DNA of 64,000 nt from Chitinophaga pinensis (GCA_945860865.1 CAMARW010000010.1:1-64000), one strand, 5' to 3'; positions 46,350-55,310 are shown, counted from the first letter of the stretch. Translations and numbers: made by a program. The notes: generated from the letters alone by a model not told the origin.

Positions 46350-46388
46350 AAGCGGCTGCAAATCAATAATTTGTAGTCGCTTTTTATT
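46350..46388 (+). terminator. Intrinsic terminator after tRNA-Glu
   Basis: AAGCGGCTGCAAAT and ATTTGTAGTCGCTT form a 14-bp stem with two G-T pairs and a 5-nt loop, followed by TTTTATTTTT. Confidence 0.88.
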
Positions 46389-46469
46389 TTTGGTACAATA
46401 TAGGTACAACAAATTTGATTTTGCATTAATTCTGACCCAACTATATAAAAAGTAATTTTTTCGATTTTT

Positions 46470-46934
46470 TTAATCTGGATAAATAGCACTAACCAATTTC
46501 CAATATAGTTTTTTGAAATCCATTTGAGGTTTCAACCCAAGTCCGCTAACAGTAACCAAAATGCCATTATAGATGAAATATCTATAGTTTAAGCTGCTAT
46601 TTAGAATGTAATCTAGGTCGAGGTCAATTAGAACCAATTGATTGCCTAATTGCTCATATTTGGACAAATATTCTTTTTTATCAATTCCTGAATTGTAATC
46701 GTCTAAGGCATTTTGGGCTAAATCTACTAGTCTGTAATATTCTATCAAGGTTTCTAGTCTAGCATAAAGATTATAAAAGTGCATCTCCTCTATATTCCAT
46801 AATGGCGGCAAATCAAATTCTAGGAAAAGTGCCTTGTAGGTATTTAACCAGGGTGTAATTTTATCTTCATTTAAAACGTGGTCTATTGGGAATTCGCTTA
46901 TAGCACTTGCATATATATCTTTTTTAAAAGTCAT
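46470..46934 (-). CDS. Uncharacterised protein
   Basis: I do not recognise this 154-residue cytosolic protein. It is helical in its first 110 residues, rich in Tyr and Leu, with no signal peptide. The C-terminal MDFKKLYWKLVSAIYPD resembles the end of small adaptor-like proteins. ATG at 46934 is the only start. It is the last gene of a minus-strand run from 49.5 to 46.5 kb next to tRNA-Glu, whose members are mostly of unknown function. Confidence 0.55.
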   Translation of the reverse strand: MTFKKDIYASAISEFPIDHVLNEDKITPWLNTYKALFLEFDLPPLWNIEEMHFYNLYARLETLIEYYRLVDLAQNALDDYNSGIDKKEYLSKYEQLGNQLVLIDLDLDYILNSSLNYRYFIYNGILVTVSGLGLKPQMDFKKLYWKLVSAIYPD

Positions 46935-46998
46935 ATTTGGTTAATTTACTTTACCTGAAAGGTATTGGAGGTTTGGATAGATTATGAATGAATCCAAA

Positions 46999-47352
46999 TT
47001 ATAATTTTATTCCGCATTCTTTACATAGAATAGGATGATTTCTTAATACATTCAAACTACCACAATGTTTGCAGGGATTTGGTGATTTAAAATCATCAGC
47101 ATGCTCGGCAGAATGCGTTTTATAGCAGGTTTGGCATTGGTACTCGTATTTGTAAATGCTCAATAATTTACCATTTTCATCTCTTTTGGAAAAATGAATA
47201 TTATTGAAAAACGTATTATTTGTTTGGCATTGGTGGCATTTCAATTCAAAATTGCAAGGGAAATAATAGTCAGAAAAGAATATTCCCGAACCAATTCTAG
47301 CAAGCTCATTTTTCTTCAAGTATGGGTCAATAAGTATGTTAACTTTTTCCAT
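46999..47352 (-). CDS. Zinc-ribbon protein of unknown function
   Basis: This 117-residue protein has four CxxC pairs: CHQC, CQTC, CKHC and CKEC. They make two zinc ribbons, one inserted in a beta-rich body and one at the C-terminus (PCKHCGSLNVLRNHPILCKECGIKL). Zinc binding is inferred from this spacing; no enzyme motif is present. It begins 3 bp after the lipoprotein gene at 47356-47730 and is likely co-transcribed. Another Cys-rich protein, at 49964-50332, has a similar design. Confidence 0.65.
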   Translation of the reverse strand: MEKVNILIDPYLKKNELARIGSGIFFSDYYFPCNFELKCHQCQTNNTFFNNIHFSKRDENGKLLSIYKYEYQCQTCYKTHSAEHADDFKSPNPCKHCGSLNVLRNHPILCKECGIKL

Positions 47353-47355
47353 GGT

Positions 47356-47730
47356 TTAATCAGTAAACTCTATTAAATAGCCTGAATAGGTAACTGTTTT
47401 TTGAATGTAAAATGGGAAAATAAAAGTCATGTGTTCATCAACTGTAGGGTAAATGTATGCTTTTGCACCTCCATTTAATTTATTTTTTGTTACCATTGAG
47501 GTTCTGGCTTTTTCAACTAGTGCTTTAGCTGAGATTCCCCCAATACCAAAAATATATTTGGCAGTTGCAGTGCCGCTAACTTTATCAATTACTTTATAGT
47601 TTTTTTGGGAAAGCACAACACTGGTTTGACTTGCATTTATATTGCTAGTTAATCCATCATGAAATCCACAACTATTTAATAATAATAATAGAGGTATAAT
47701 GAATAGGCTTTTTTTTGTTAGTTTTTTCAT
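47356..47730 (-). CDS. DUF6567-type lipoprotein
   Basis: This 124-residue lipoprotein has signal KKSLFIIPLLLLLNSC, with lipobox LNSC and GFHDG after it. The body NASQTSVVLSQKNYKVIDKVSGTATAKYIFGIGG and the end PFYIQKTVTYSGYLIEF match a small Bacteroidota-specific family I know as DUF6567, of unknown function, probably periplasmic or outer membrane. The gene lies within the minus-strand unknown-gene run, 3 bp ahead of the zinc-ribbon gene. Confidence 0.75.
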   Translation of the reverse strand: MKKLTKKSLFIIPLLLLLNSCGFHDGLTSNINASQTSVVLSQKNYKVIDKVSGTATAKYIFGIGGISAKALVEKARTSMVTKNKLNGGAKAYIYPTVDEHMTFIFPFYIQKTVTYSGYLIEFTD

Positions 47731-47752
47731 AGGTTTTTTATTTTTTAAGTGA

Positions 47753-48208
47753 TTAATATCGGTCTGAAGACTTATCTATTTTTTTCAATACGGGCCGTTT
47801 TTGTTCATAAAAGTCCTGTTGATTATTTTGACTAGTGGTTTTTTTAATCGATTTATTTGAAGCTACATTTAAACTCTTTTGTTCCGTATACGGTTCGTTG
47901 CTTTTTACGTATTTTGGTGGTTCGCTAATAGTGACCTTTGTCTCATTTATTTTTTCTATAACTATTTCACTTTTGGTTTCATTTTCTGAAATGCTTGAAT
48001 CCAATGGTGCATTTTCCTCCCAGCTAATTATTGGATTTATATTTGATATCCAAATCATTGCAACTATTGGTGAAAGAAAACCAAATATTCCCCATCTTGA
48101 GCTATTTCTATTTAGGATAACAGCCTTTTCCGAACAATAGTAAGCACCATAAATTCTCAAAACTAAATTAACTAGAATAAAAATTGGCGATGCTCCATCT
48201 TGCTGCAT
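47753..48208 (-). CDS. Small membrane protein with charged C-terminal tail
   Basis: This 151-residue protein has two hydrophobic segments (about 8-24 and 38-58, the second GIFGFLSPIVAMIWIS) followed by ~90 hydrophilic residues rich in Ser, Lys and Glu, probably disordered. I do not recognise it. ATG at 48208 lies 12 bp after the stop of the J-domain-like gene, so they are probably co-transcribed. Two segments plus a disordered cytosolic tail suggests a membrane-tethered partner for another protein. Confidence 0.55.
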   Translation of the reverse strand: MQQDGASPIFILVNLVLRIYGAYYCSEKAVILNRNSSRWGIFGFLSPIVAMIWISNINPIISWEENAPLDSSISENETKSEIVIEKINETKVTISEPPKYVKSNEPYTEQKSLNVASNKSIKKTTSQNNQQDFYEQKRPVLKKIDKSSDRY

Positions 48209-48220
48209 AATTGATAATAA

Positions 48221-48619
48221 TTAATTTAATTCTTCTTTTGCTCGTTCTTTTATCTTACAAAGTCCGTCATAATTGCGCTTGTTTGCAGAGATTTCCTGGA
48301 ATAGTTCTTTTGATTTGCTTTCTAAATGTGTTCCAATAAATCTATCAGGATGGTAAGCTCTACTTAATTCTTTGTATAATTCAGAAGAGCTATTAATGCT
48401 ATTCATTAAGTTGTCCATATTAATAGTTGAACTTTGTGCTTTTTTTTTGGCATTTGCTTCAACATTACTAAAAGCAAGCTGTTTCTTGCCATTAAAATGT
48501 TTTCTTAAAATCAATGTTATCGTCAATACCATAAATAAAATTATCCAAAACCATATTGATTCAAATAGCATGAATTTATTTATTCCACTACTTGTGGTGA
48601 CGCTATCTATTTGCAGCAT
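48221..48619 (-). CDS. Membrane-anchored J-domain-like protein
   Basis: This 132-residue protein has one membrane segment (about residues 19-40, WFWIILFMVLTITLIL) and a C-terminal helical region. That region carries ELYKELSRAYHPDRFIGTH, in which HPD and the basic helix before it match the J-domain core that stimulates Hsp70 (DnaK). The domain is shorter than a full ~70-residue J domain, so it is J-like rather than proven. ATG at 48619 is chosen; the longer frame would run into the upstream gene's end. A short gap separates it from 48630-49037, consistent with an operon. Confidence 0.65.
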   Translation of the reverse strand: MLQIDSVTTSSGINKFMLFESIWFWIILFMVLTITLILRKHFNGKKQLAFSNVEANAKKKAQSSTINMDNLMNSINSSSELYKELSRAYHPDRFIGTHLESKSKELFQEISANKRNYDGLCKIKERAKEELN

Positions 48620-48629
48620 TATATATAAC

Positions 48630-49037
48630 TTAATCATTTTGTTCTGGCAAAAACCCTCCAATATTAGCGTGTTCACTTAAACACCATTTTGCACCATTGT
48701 ATCCTTCATTAGCATGTACCTCAAGTGTATCCCAACCAAGTGAAATTAATTTTCTCACAAGCTCCCCATTGTCTAGTACAACTCTACCAATCTCAATCAA
48801 TTCATGTCGTTTAAGTTCCCTTCCTGATAGCGCTTTGATTCTAAATCCACCACCTAAAAACTTAGAGAAAGCGTGTTTGTAGGAGGATTCGCCCATTGTA
48901 ATTTTAGCTTCAAGTAATGTTGGAGCCATTCCTGATATAAATGCAATTTTAGCTGCATTATTAAAGTCTTTAATTAAGCGATACCTTTCTCTCATTTCAC
49001 CGAACCAGCCGGCTATTTCTATGATTTTATGCCACAT
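48630..49037 (-). CDS. Conserved hypothetical protein (basic, cytosolic)
   Basis: This 135-residue protein starts MWHKIIEIAGWFGEMRERYRLIKDFN and contains ESSYKHAFSKFLGGGFRIKALSGRELKRHELIEIG and LGWDTLEVHANEG. This type recurs in Bacteroidota genomes, often near J-like genes as here, but has no known role. No membrane or catalytic motif is visible. It is upstream of the J-like gene by 10 bp and on the same strand. Confidence 0.65.
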   Translation of the reverse strand: MWHKIIEIAGWFGEMRERYRLIKDFNNAAKIAFISGMAPTLLEAKITMGESSYKHAFSKFLGGGFRIKALSGRELKRHELIEIGRVVLDNGELVRKLISLGWDTLEVHANEGYNGAKWCLSEHANIGGFLPEQND

Positions 49038-49099
49038 TTTAATTGAAATTGCGATATCAAATACTCCTGTTATTAAATATTATCATAAAATTTAAACTT

Positions 49100-49134
49100 A
49101 AGTTTGGTCTATTTATTAAAAATAGACCAAACTT
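49100..49134 (-). terminator. 15-bp perfect inverted repeat
   Basis: AAGTTTGGTCTATTT and AAATAGACCAAACTT are perfect reverse complements with a 5-nt loop. It lies between two minus-strand genes and is most likely a terminator for the lipoprotein at 49161-49502, although the T-run on that side is weak. Operator function is the alternative. Confidence 0.55.
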
Positions 49135-49160
49135 GATTAATGATAAGATTTAAAGATAAT

Positions 49161-49502
49161 CTATTTTTTCCACTTTTGATTACTGTATACTAATACACTA
49201 TCATTAATAGCTTTAAAATAAAATCTACCATTCATCATTAAAGTAACTAAAATAGTATCTTTATGAACCCAACTATAATGACTGATAAATATATGACTAT
49301 CTACTTTATTTGGATAAACTTGAAGACTGTACAGTGTATCTTTAGTTACTTTTAAAGTATATTCACCAAATCTACTTGAATAATACCAAGTACCTTTTTC
49401 TTCATAATCTTTTGTTTGAACTTCTGGTGTTGTTGTAGGTTCAACTGTTTTTTCTTTTGTACATGCTATAAATATTAGCATTGCAATTAATAATTTTTTC
49501 AT
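49161..49502 (-). CDS. Small lipoprotein of unknown function
   Basis: This 113-residue lipoprotein has signal MKKLLIAMLIFIAC with lipobox FIAC, then a Thr/Pro/Glu linker (TKEKTVEPTTTPEVQ). The rest is a beta-rich ~75-residue domain (EKGTWYYSSRFGEYTLKVTKDTLYSLQV) that ends in SNQKWKK. This is the shape of many short Bacteroidota lipocalin-like or stress lipoproteins; the family is not identified. ATG at 49502 is followed by a lipoprotein signal with no room for doubt. Confidence 0.65.
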   Translation of the reverse strand: MKKLLIAMLIFIACTKEKTVEPTTTPEVQTKDYEEKGTWYYSSRFGEYTLKVTKDTLYSLQVYPNKVDSHIFISHYSWVHKDTILVTLMMNGRFYFKAINDSVLVYSNQKWKK

Positions 49503-49575
49503 TTTTTGGGTTTTTAAATTGATTTAGTATCAAATATGATACTTTATAAGGATTTTACAATGAGAAATTTCGGCC

Positions 49576-49818
49576 GTGGTAGAAAATGCACGGAATTCCT
49601 CAGAAAAATTAATAATTAATTTTGTGGCTAACAGGGTTAAAAGCCTCAGAGCAACTAAGGGTTGGACCCAAGAAGAACTTGCTAACGAGAGTGAAATTTC
49701 ATTAGCTCAGATAAAACGTATTGAATTAGGTTATATTAACACCTCTATTGTTGCTTTATTTAAAATATCCTGTGCTTTAGAGGTTTCGATGGATGAATTT
49801 TTTATTCAAGATAAATAA
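49576..49818 (+). CDS. XRE-family HTH regulator
   Basis: This 80-residue cytosolic DNA-binding protein has a helix-turn-helix of the Cro/CI type at about residues 20-75: VKSLRATKGWTQEELANESEISLAQIKRIELG, with the recognition helix near LAQIKRIE. It starts with GTG at 49576. It is divergent from the lipoprotein at 49161-49502, so it may control it or the following minus-strand genes. No toxin gene is adjacent, so it is not clearly an antitoxin. Confidence 0.85.
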   Translation: MVENARNSSEKLIINFVANRVKSLRATKGWTQEELANESEISLAQIKRIELGYINTSIVALFKISCALEVSMDEFFIQDK

Positions 49819-49963
49819 TTAACTGCGAACCAATTACTGATTATGATGGTGCAATTGAATTTAAACCTGATGTTATTTGCGCAGCTCCAATAGCAGCTCC
49901 AAACTGAATTGTTAATTTTTTTGCATATACAATCGATTTAAACGCATAACGGTAATTAGTGCC

Positions 49964-50332
49964 TTAAATAATCTTAATTTTACTTGTATTGTATCCATCA
50001 TGTTCAAGCCTGGTAATGGTCATTTTGTTTTCGCATTTTGGGCATTTACACATTTCAACATTCCATTCTATAAGGTTGCTGTCATCGCAGTTTAAACAAT
50101 GTGGTTCGCAGGGTGTAAAAGTAAATTCAAATTCGTTCTCAAGCGTGGTTATATGCGATGCATCCTCAATGCAACAATCTACTAAAATTCTGCAATTTAA
50201 GCAAACGTGCGCTTGGTAAGTGCCATGATAGTTCTTATGAATTTCACCTGGTACATCAGCTTTATAATTGCAGCTAAAGCAGGTGTAGGTTTTATAGACA
50301 AATTTAGCTGCGATGTAAGGGTTTGTTTCCAT
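49964..50332 (-). CDS. Cys-rich zinc-ribbon-like protein
   Basis: This 122-residue protein has repeated Cys pairs: CFSC, CLNC, CC, a single Cys before CLNC, and CKCPKC. That gives at least two treble-clef or ribbon zinc sites. It has no signal peptide. The arrangement is related in style to the 117-residue protein at 46999-47352, but the sequences are not clearly homologous. The function is unknown. Confidence 0.6.
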   Translation of the reverse strand: METNPYIAAKFVYKTYTCFSCNYKADVPGEIHKNYHGTYQAHVCLNCRILVDCCIEDASHITTLENEFEFTFTPCEPHCLNCDDSNLIEWNVEMCKCPKCENKMTITRLEHDGYNTSKIKII

Positions 50333-50585
50333 TGGTGTGTTCTTTACTTCCTAAATCTAAAATTAATTTTTTTTGAAGGCATTTTCAAAAAATCAGTAAA
50401 ATTAATCGTAACCTACTATCCTCAAATAGTATAATTTTTCCACTATGGTAAAGACATGAACCAAAATAGAATCGGCATTGAAAATTTGTAAATTAATCTG
50501 TAAATCTGTAATTTGCTTATATAAAATTACCCCAAGCACAGAAGTTTTAACTGCCAACTACTAACAAAAACAGGTATATATCATT

Positions 50586-50858
50586 ATGAAGTTTAACCCC
50601 ATTACGCAAGATTTATATACGGATGATGGAGCGTTTTTAAAAAAATTGAATTGTAAATTTGATGTTAGCTGGGAACATATGGAGCCAATAGACAAAAGCG
50701 CCAGAAATTGTGCAAATTGCAAACATTCTGTATACAATACTGAAAATTATAGTGATTCAGATTTAATAGATTTATTTCATCAATCACCACAGGCTTGCTT
50801 AAGGCTTGACCTAAACCAAGCCAATGTAAGAATATTAAATATTACCTCGAATGAATGA
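50586..50858 (+). CDS. Small conserved protein of unknown function
   Basis: This 90-residue protein starts MKFNPITQDLYTDDGAFLKKLNC and has a central NCANCKHSVYN. The NPITQxLYTDxGxFxKxL opening recurs in small Bacteroidota proteins I have seen annotated only as hypothetical. It is cytosolic with three Cys near the middle. It overlaps the next gene by 8 bp, so the two are co-translated and likely act together. Confidence 0.65.
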   Translation: MKFNPITQDLYTDDGAFLKKLNCKFDVSWEHMEPIDKSARNCANCKHSVYNTENYSDSDLIDLFHQSPQACLRLDLNQANVRILNITSNE

Positions 50859-51315
50859 TAATAGTAACGATATAGAATTACGGGTTATAAAAACTGCCCG
50901 CAACCTAGAAAGTATTAATGAGGCTGTTGCCTTGGGATTTAAACCGCTCATCAAAAAACTGGAGCCGTCTAGTGAAATACGCACCAAATATTGCGTGGTT
51001 CAAGATACCGTATCAGGCAAAATTGAGGTTTTATATGATTACCGTAGCGACATTGAGCCAAATTTTGAAATAGTAATTGATTGGTCCTTTTATTATCCTT
51101 ACCACTATAAATCTCCTTATGCGGCATATTTAATTCCAAATGATATAAAAATTGGCGAGAGGGTGTTTTTAGAAGATTTAATAGAAGATTATGCGCGTGC
51201 AAGTTGGAATCAAGGCGATACATACCGTTTAAAAAGCTGCGAGGCCATTTGGAACGGTAAAACATTTGATATTCAATTTAAACCCCAAAAAAAAGAAAGT
51301 CGCTTCATAGGGTAA
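50851..51315 (+). CDS. Uncharacterised protein coupled to the 90-residue gene
   Basis: This 154-residue acidic-then-basic protein has no signal peptide or membrane segment and is beta-rich (FEIVIDWSFYYPYHYKSPYAAYLIP). The C-terminus is Lys-rich. It starts inside the upstream gene (8-bp overlap), so the two form a translationally coupled pair. I do not recognise the fold. A toxin-antitoxin or adaptor pair is possible but unsupported. Confidence 0.6.
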   Translation: MNDNSNDIELRVIKTARNLESINEAVALGFKPLIKKLEPSSEIRTKYCVVQDTVSGKIEVLYDYRSDIEPNFEIVIDWSFYYPYHYKSPYAAYLIPNDIKIGERVFLEDLIEDYARASWNQGDTYRLKSCEAIWNGKTFDIQFKPQKKESRFIG

Positions 51316-51560
51316 GTTTTTTGTATTTTAAAAATTGGTAAAGTTGGATATCCAAGATGTAAATCATAATTTGGCTGAACCCAATTAATTATTAGGCATG
51401 AATTTACTCCAAATACCAACTCATTCTCAAAATAAGTATTTCGAAATACATGCTCGCATGTTCACTACTCTGAGCTGTTTAATGGCAGTGATGGGGTATT
51501 GGATATAAAGAAGTTAGCCGTCATTTTAAGACGACACACACGACCTAACAAACAGACAGT

Positions 51561-51908
51561 ATGATAAAGAAATTATTTAAACTAATCTTCGACCCATTGA
51601 CGGTGATTAAACATCATTGGGCAGACTTTATTATTTGGTTCATATTTACAATTTTCGCAGGACAGTTGGGTATAATACTCAACATCATCATAAGGAAGTA
51701 TTCTTACGATACACCAATAAGTCATTCAATTTATCTTGACTCATTTACTGGTAGTTTTTACACATTTGTTATTGCAACCGTTGCATCAATGTTAGGCCCT
51801 TTGTTTATAAATATTGTGGACTCAGAAAGATTAAAATTCAAAACACTTAAAGTCTTTGCGACAGTTATTACAATATTTACATTATTCTTTACTGGAGTGA
51901 TTTATTGA
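51561..51908 (+). CDS. Small integral membrane protein
   Basis: This 115-residue protein has three hydrophobic segments (about 23-44, 66-84 and 97-114). I do not recognise the family. Its 5' flank carries GTTAGCCGTCATTT at 51513-51526, followed by GACGACACACACGACC, which resembles the core-plus-leader sequence in front of the cassette genes at 1-2.7 kb, so this may be a solitary gene cassette. ATG at 51561 is the only start. Confidence 0.55.
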   Translation: MIKKLFKLIFDPLTVIKHHWADFIIWFIFTIFAGQLGIILNIIIRKYSYDTPISHSIYLDSFTGSFYTFVIATVASMLGPLFINIVDSERLKFKTLKVFATVITIFTLFFTGVIY

Positions 51909-52106
51909 GTCCCACAAACCCGAAATCATAACCTGACCAAAAACTTAAAAAGTCTATTTAGACAAAATGTTTATTAAATCACTTTCCTTTCAGAAAATTA
52001 AAACCATCTAATCACTTTACTTTTAAAACAGTTCTATATTTAATCAAATCCAATTGGATAAGCCACGAAATAAATTTAAAAACAATAATTCATTAATTAG
52101 CAAGCT

Positions 52107-54968
52107 ATGCCACTGAGGCCCTATCAAGAAAAAGCCATAAAAGAGATTCTGGAATCTTTTGAAACAGAAAACTCAATTATGTTGCAAATGCCAACTGGTA
52201 CTGGGAAAACAAATGTATTTGCTGAAATAGTAAGAAGATGGATAAGGGAAATTGCTCCCAATAAACGCCTACTTATTTTGGTTCATAGGAAGGAGCTTGT
52301 AGATCAAATTATTGAACGATTACTTCAATTTGGTGTTAGTGCAGGAAGGATTCAAGCTGGGAATGTTACTAATCTTACACTTAGAGTTCAAGTGGCTATG
52401 GTGCAATCTCTGAAAAACCCCAAAATGTTGCCTCAAAATTTATCATTAATTATCATTGATGAAGCGCATCATTCTCCCGCAGTCTCTTACCAAAATATTA
52501 TAAATCACTATGGCGAAAAGGTGAAATTATTGGGCGTAACTGCAACTCCTTGTAGGACAAATGGAGAAGGATTTAGGGATTTATTTTCCAAGTTAATTTC
52601 GTCAGAACCGATTAAATCTTTTATCCATAAAGGATATCTTTCTGCTATTAAACATTTGGCAACATCAATACCTGATTTGTCACAGGTAAGATTTGACAAT
52701 AGAACCAAAGACTATAATGAAAGGGATTTGGAAATAATTGTGCGGAATGAAAGAATTATGGCCGACTTAATTGAAAGCTATTTTAGATATGCAAAAGATA
52801 AAAAGTGTATTGTATTTGCGTTAAACAGGGCACATTCAATAGATATAGTAAGACGTTTCAATGAAAAGGGCGTGCCTGCAAATTATATAGATTCAAATAC
52901 CCCCAAGGAGCAAAGAGACCAAATTGTTTCAGACTTTAAAGCGGGCATATATAAAGTACTAAGTAATGTAAATATTTTTACTGAAGGATTTGATTGTCCA
53001 GATGTGGAAGTGGTACAATTAGCAAGGCCTACAAAGTCGTTTGTTTTATATCTTCAACAAGTTGGAAGAGTGATGCGTCCATTTGAAAATAAACCATTTG
53101 GACTCATTTTAGATAATGCTTGTCTTTGGAAGGAACATGGATTAGTAACTCAACAGATGAATTGGTCATTAGATGGGGGTATTTCAATTATTAGGGAGAA
53201 AGTTATTAAAGATGAATATAATGAAATACAGGTTGAATCAGACAATAACACTTTAGAAGAAATTGAAGGTTTAGAATTAATCGAGATTGATGAAGTTTTG
53301 AATAATCAAGCAGAAATCAAATTGTCAATTAATGAGATATGCTTCCTTCTGAAGAAGGAAACACAGCATACCCAATATATTAATTTGCTTTCCATTTTTA
53401 AGTATGGCGATCATCGAATAAAAATTCAAGATATTGACCTATTTGAGGATTTGGGTTTTTCTAATGAAAGTTTGCTTACACATTTATTGGAAGTTAATAG
53501 TGAAGAATCTAATTCTATTAAATTTAGTAAAGTGAGTGGTTTTTTGTTGTCTTATCAAAAAGATTTGAATGAAAAAGAGGTTGTTAATCGAAATATAAAG
53601 TTTGGATTGTACAAAATACTTAAAGCAATTGAATTTCAGCAATTAAATAGTTTTCAGAATGATAAATTTATGCAGGTTTTTAATGCGCAAGGATTTACTG
53701 AAGAGCAATATGAAACCTTTAGATTTAAGTATTTTATTTCTGCCGAATCTTTAATAAAATTAATCACACATATTAATGAATGGCATGAAAAGCATTTAGA
53801 CAGTATTTGTAAAAAGTTAAATGTAAAAAAGCCAGAAAATCAAATAGATATAGATAAAGTAATCCAATTCTTTTTTGGTTTTATAAATAACAGCATAAAT
53901 CAAACAGAAACTAAATCACACGATAATTCAATAATTTTTGAACAGGAATTCACCATTTATCAAGCAATTAAAAATGAAAATGGTAATTACCTATACACAG
54001 GCAGCAAATTTCCTTTTAATTTGACTTATACATACGAAGAAGTTAAAAAATTATTTGAAGAAGTAGATGATGAACCCTTATTAAATGGAATGGGTTTAAG
54101 GGTATATAATAATACTAAGATTATAAAATTTGCCAATGGATATAAGGTAATGAATACTGAAACACATATTACTTATCCAGAATATTTTATTGACGAAATA
54201 GATAATCCAGATATTTTAGGCAGATCGATAATAAAAAAAGGGGCGTTTTATGGTGTAATTGATTTAATAAAGTGCATTATATTGTTGCCTCCAAAATTTG
54301 ACGAAATTGAAATAATACTGCATTCTGACTTTTCCAATTTATTCATTACCAGATTAAATGATAAAAAAGGTTTATATAATGATTTAGGGGTAGAAAAGAT
54401 GCCAATGGTTAATGATGATGTTTTGTTTGACGAAAATATTCTAGTTAGTATAAATGGAATTTGGGGCATATATGACTTGGATTTAAATGAGGTTCCTGCC
54501 GAAAATTTAATTATATATAAGGAGTTTACCTACTTTTCTTTTTTTGAATATAACTCAAAAATTGGCTTATGTACGATTGATAAGAAAATAGTGTTGCCCA
54601 ATATTTTTGAAAAGGTAAGTCGTTTAAATGAAACTAATGCCATATTAAAGTTAACTGACAAGCTTTTTGGATTAATTAAAATTACCAATCAAATCCAATG
54701 GTTATTAGAGCCAAATTACACTGAAATAAAAAAAATTGATAGAAATTATCTTTTGGTCAAAAAAGAAACTTTATATGGAATTACTGATTGGAAAGGATCG
54801 GAAATACTTGAATGCATTTATAAAAATTGTCAAATATTTGAAAATGGCTTTTTAGTAAAAAAGGAAAATACCTGGCAGTTGATTGTGAGTAATGTTGTAA
54901 TATTTGAACATAAATATAAAGATGAAATAGTACATTGGTATTACAACACAGCACAAAAACTAAATTGA
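52107..54968 (+). CDS. SF2 DEAD/DEAH-box helicase fused to C-terminal WG repeats
   Basis: This 953-residue protein carries two helicase lobes. Lobe 1 (~1-200) has a Q-like start RPYQEKA, Walker A PTGTGKT (29-35), DEAH (~118-121) and motif III VTATP. Lobe 2 (~210-370) has VFALNRAHS, TEGFDCPDVEVV and the arginine-finger motif QQVGRVMRP. Residues ~380-640 are unassigned. From ~650 to the end, WG-type repeats appear (FYGVIDLIKCIILLP, KGLYNDLGVEKMP, WGIYDLDLNE, IGLCTIDKKIVLP, FGLIKITN, YGITDWKGSEILE). WG repeats are usually protein-binding propellers. The gene stands alone beside decayed defence-type fragments, so a phage-defence role is a reasonable guess. Confidence 0.85.
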   Translation: MPLRPYQEKAIKEILESFETENSIMLQMPTGTGKTNVFAEIVRRWIREIAPNKRLLILVHRKELVDQIIERLLQFGVSAGRIQAGNVTNLTLRVQVAMVQSLKNPKMLPQNLSLIIIDEAHHSPAVSYQNIINHYGEKVKLLGVTATPCRTNGEGFRDLFSKLISSEPIKSFIHKGYLSAIKHLATSIPDLSQVRFDNRTKDYNERDLEIIVRNERIMADLIESYFRYAKDKKCIVFALNRAHSIDIVRRFNEKGVPANYIDSNTPKEQRDQIVSDFKAGIYKVLSNVNIFTEGFDCPDVEVVQLARPTKSFVLYLQQVGRVMRPFENKPFGLILDNACLWKEHGLVTQQMNWSLDGGISIIREKVIKDEYNEIQVESDNNTLEEIEGLELIEIDEVLNNQAEIKLSINEICFLLKKETQHTQYINLLSIFKYGDHRIKIQDIDLFEDLGFSNESLLTHLLEVNSEESNSIKFSKVSGFLLSYQKDLNEKEVVNRNIKFGLYKILKAIEFQQLNSFQNDKFMQVFNAQGFTEEQYETFRFKYFISAESLIKLITHINEWHEKHLDSICKKLNVKKPENQIDIDKVIQFFFGFINNSINQTETKSHDNSIIFEQEFTIYQAIKNENGNYLYTGSKFPFNLTYTYEEVKKLFEEVDDEPLLNGMGLRVYNNTKIIKFANGYKVMNTETHITYPEYFIDEIDNPDILGRSIIKKGAFYGVIDLIKCIILLPPKFDEIEIILHSDFSNLFITRLNDKKGLYNDLGVEKMPMVNDDVLFDENILVSINGIWGIYDLDLNEVPAENLIIYKEFTYFSFFEYNSKIGLCTIDKKIVLPNIFEKVSRLNETNAILKLTDKLFGLIKITNQIQWLLEPNYTEIKKIDRNYLLVKKETLYGITDWKGSEILECIYKNCQIFENGFLVKKENTWQLIVSNVVIFEHKYKDEIVHWYYNTAQKLN

Positions 54969-55220
54969 AACCAGACAAATCACATGATTTAAATTTGTGG
55001 CTATGAAAACAATTCCTATGATTAAAATAAACTGGATTGAAGAGGCTTGCTTTGCTCACATTTAAGCCTGAAGTAGATTGAACAGTTAAATAATAAAAAC
55101 CCTTTCACAGTTTAGGCTAAAGCAAATGTCAACTTTTTAATACCAAAAACTTGACATTTTTTCAAAAATGAGTACCTGAGTATTTCGAATGGCCTGAGCC
55201 ACTAAAATGCAATAACTCGC

Positions 55221-55310
55221 ATGCCAGACGAAGTGTTGATTGAAGAAGATTTACAAGCCTTTTTGCTAAATCAGTATGCTTGCGATGGTATTACAATAAA
55301 TGAATTATAG
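55221..55310 (+). pseudogene. 29-codon remnant, unidentified
   Basis: A short frame from ATG 55221 to TAG 55310 reads with an acidic, gene-like composition (MPDEVLIEEDLQAF...). It is far too short to be complete, with an in-frame stop a few codons upstream. The phrase resembles a piece of a larger enzyme of restriction or helicase type, but I cannot name it. It lies in the ~715-bp gene-free stretch 54969-55684, of which this, the repeats at 55346-55437 and the Fic remnant are the only features I see. Confidence 0.35.

Noticed and set aside
49819-49963. Possible continuation of the HTH gene or a short peptide with AAPIAAPN-like codons
   Set aside because: Several stops in every frame and no initiator; 145 bp of plain intergenic DNA.
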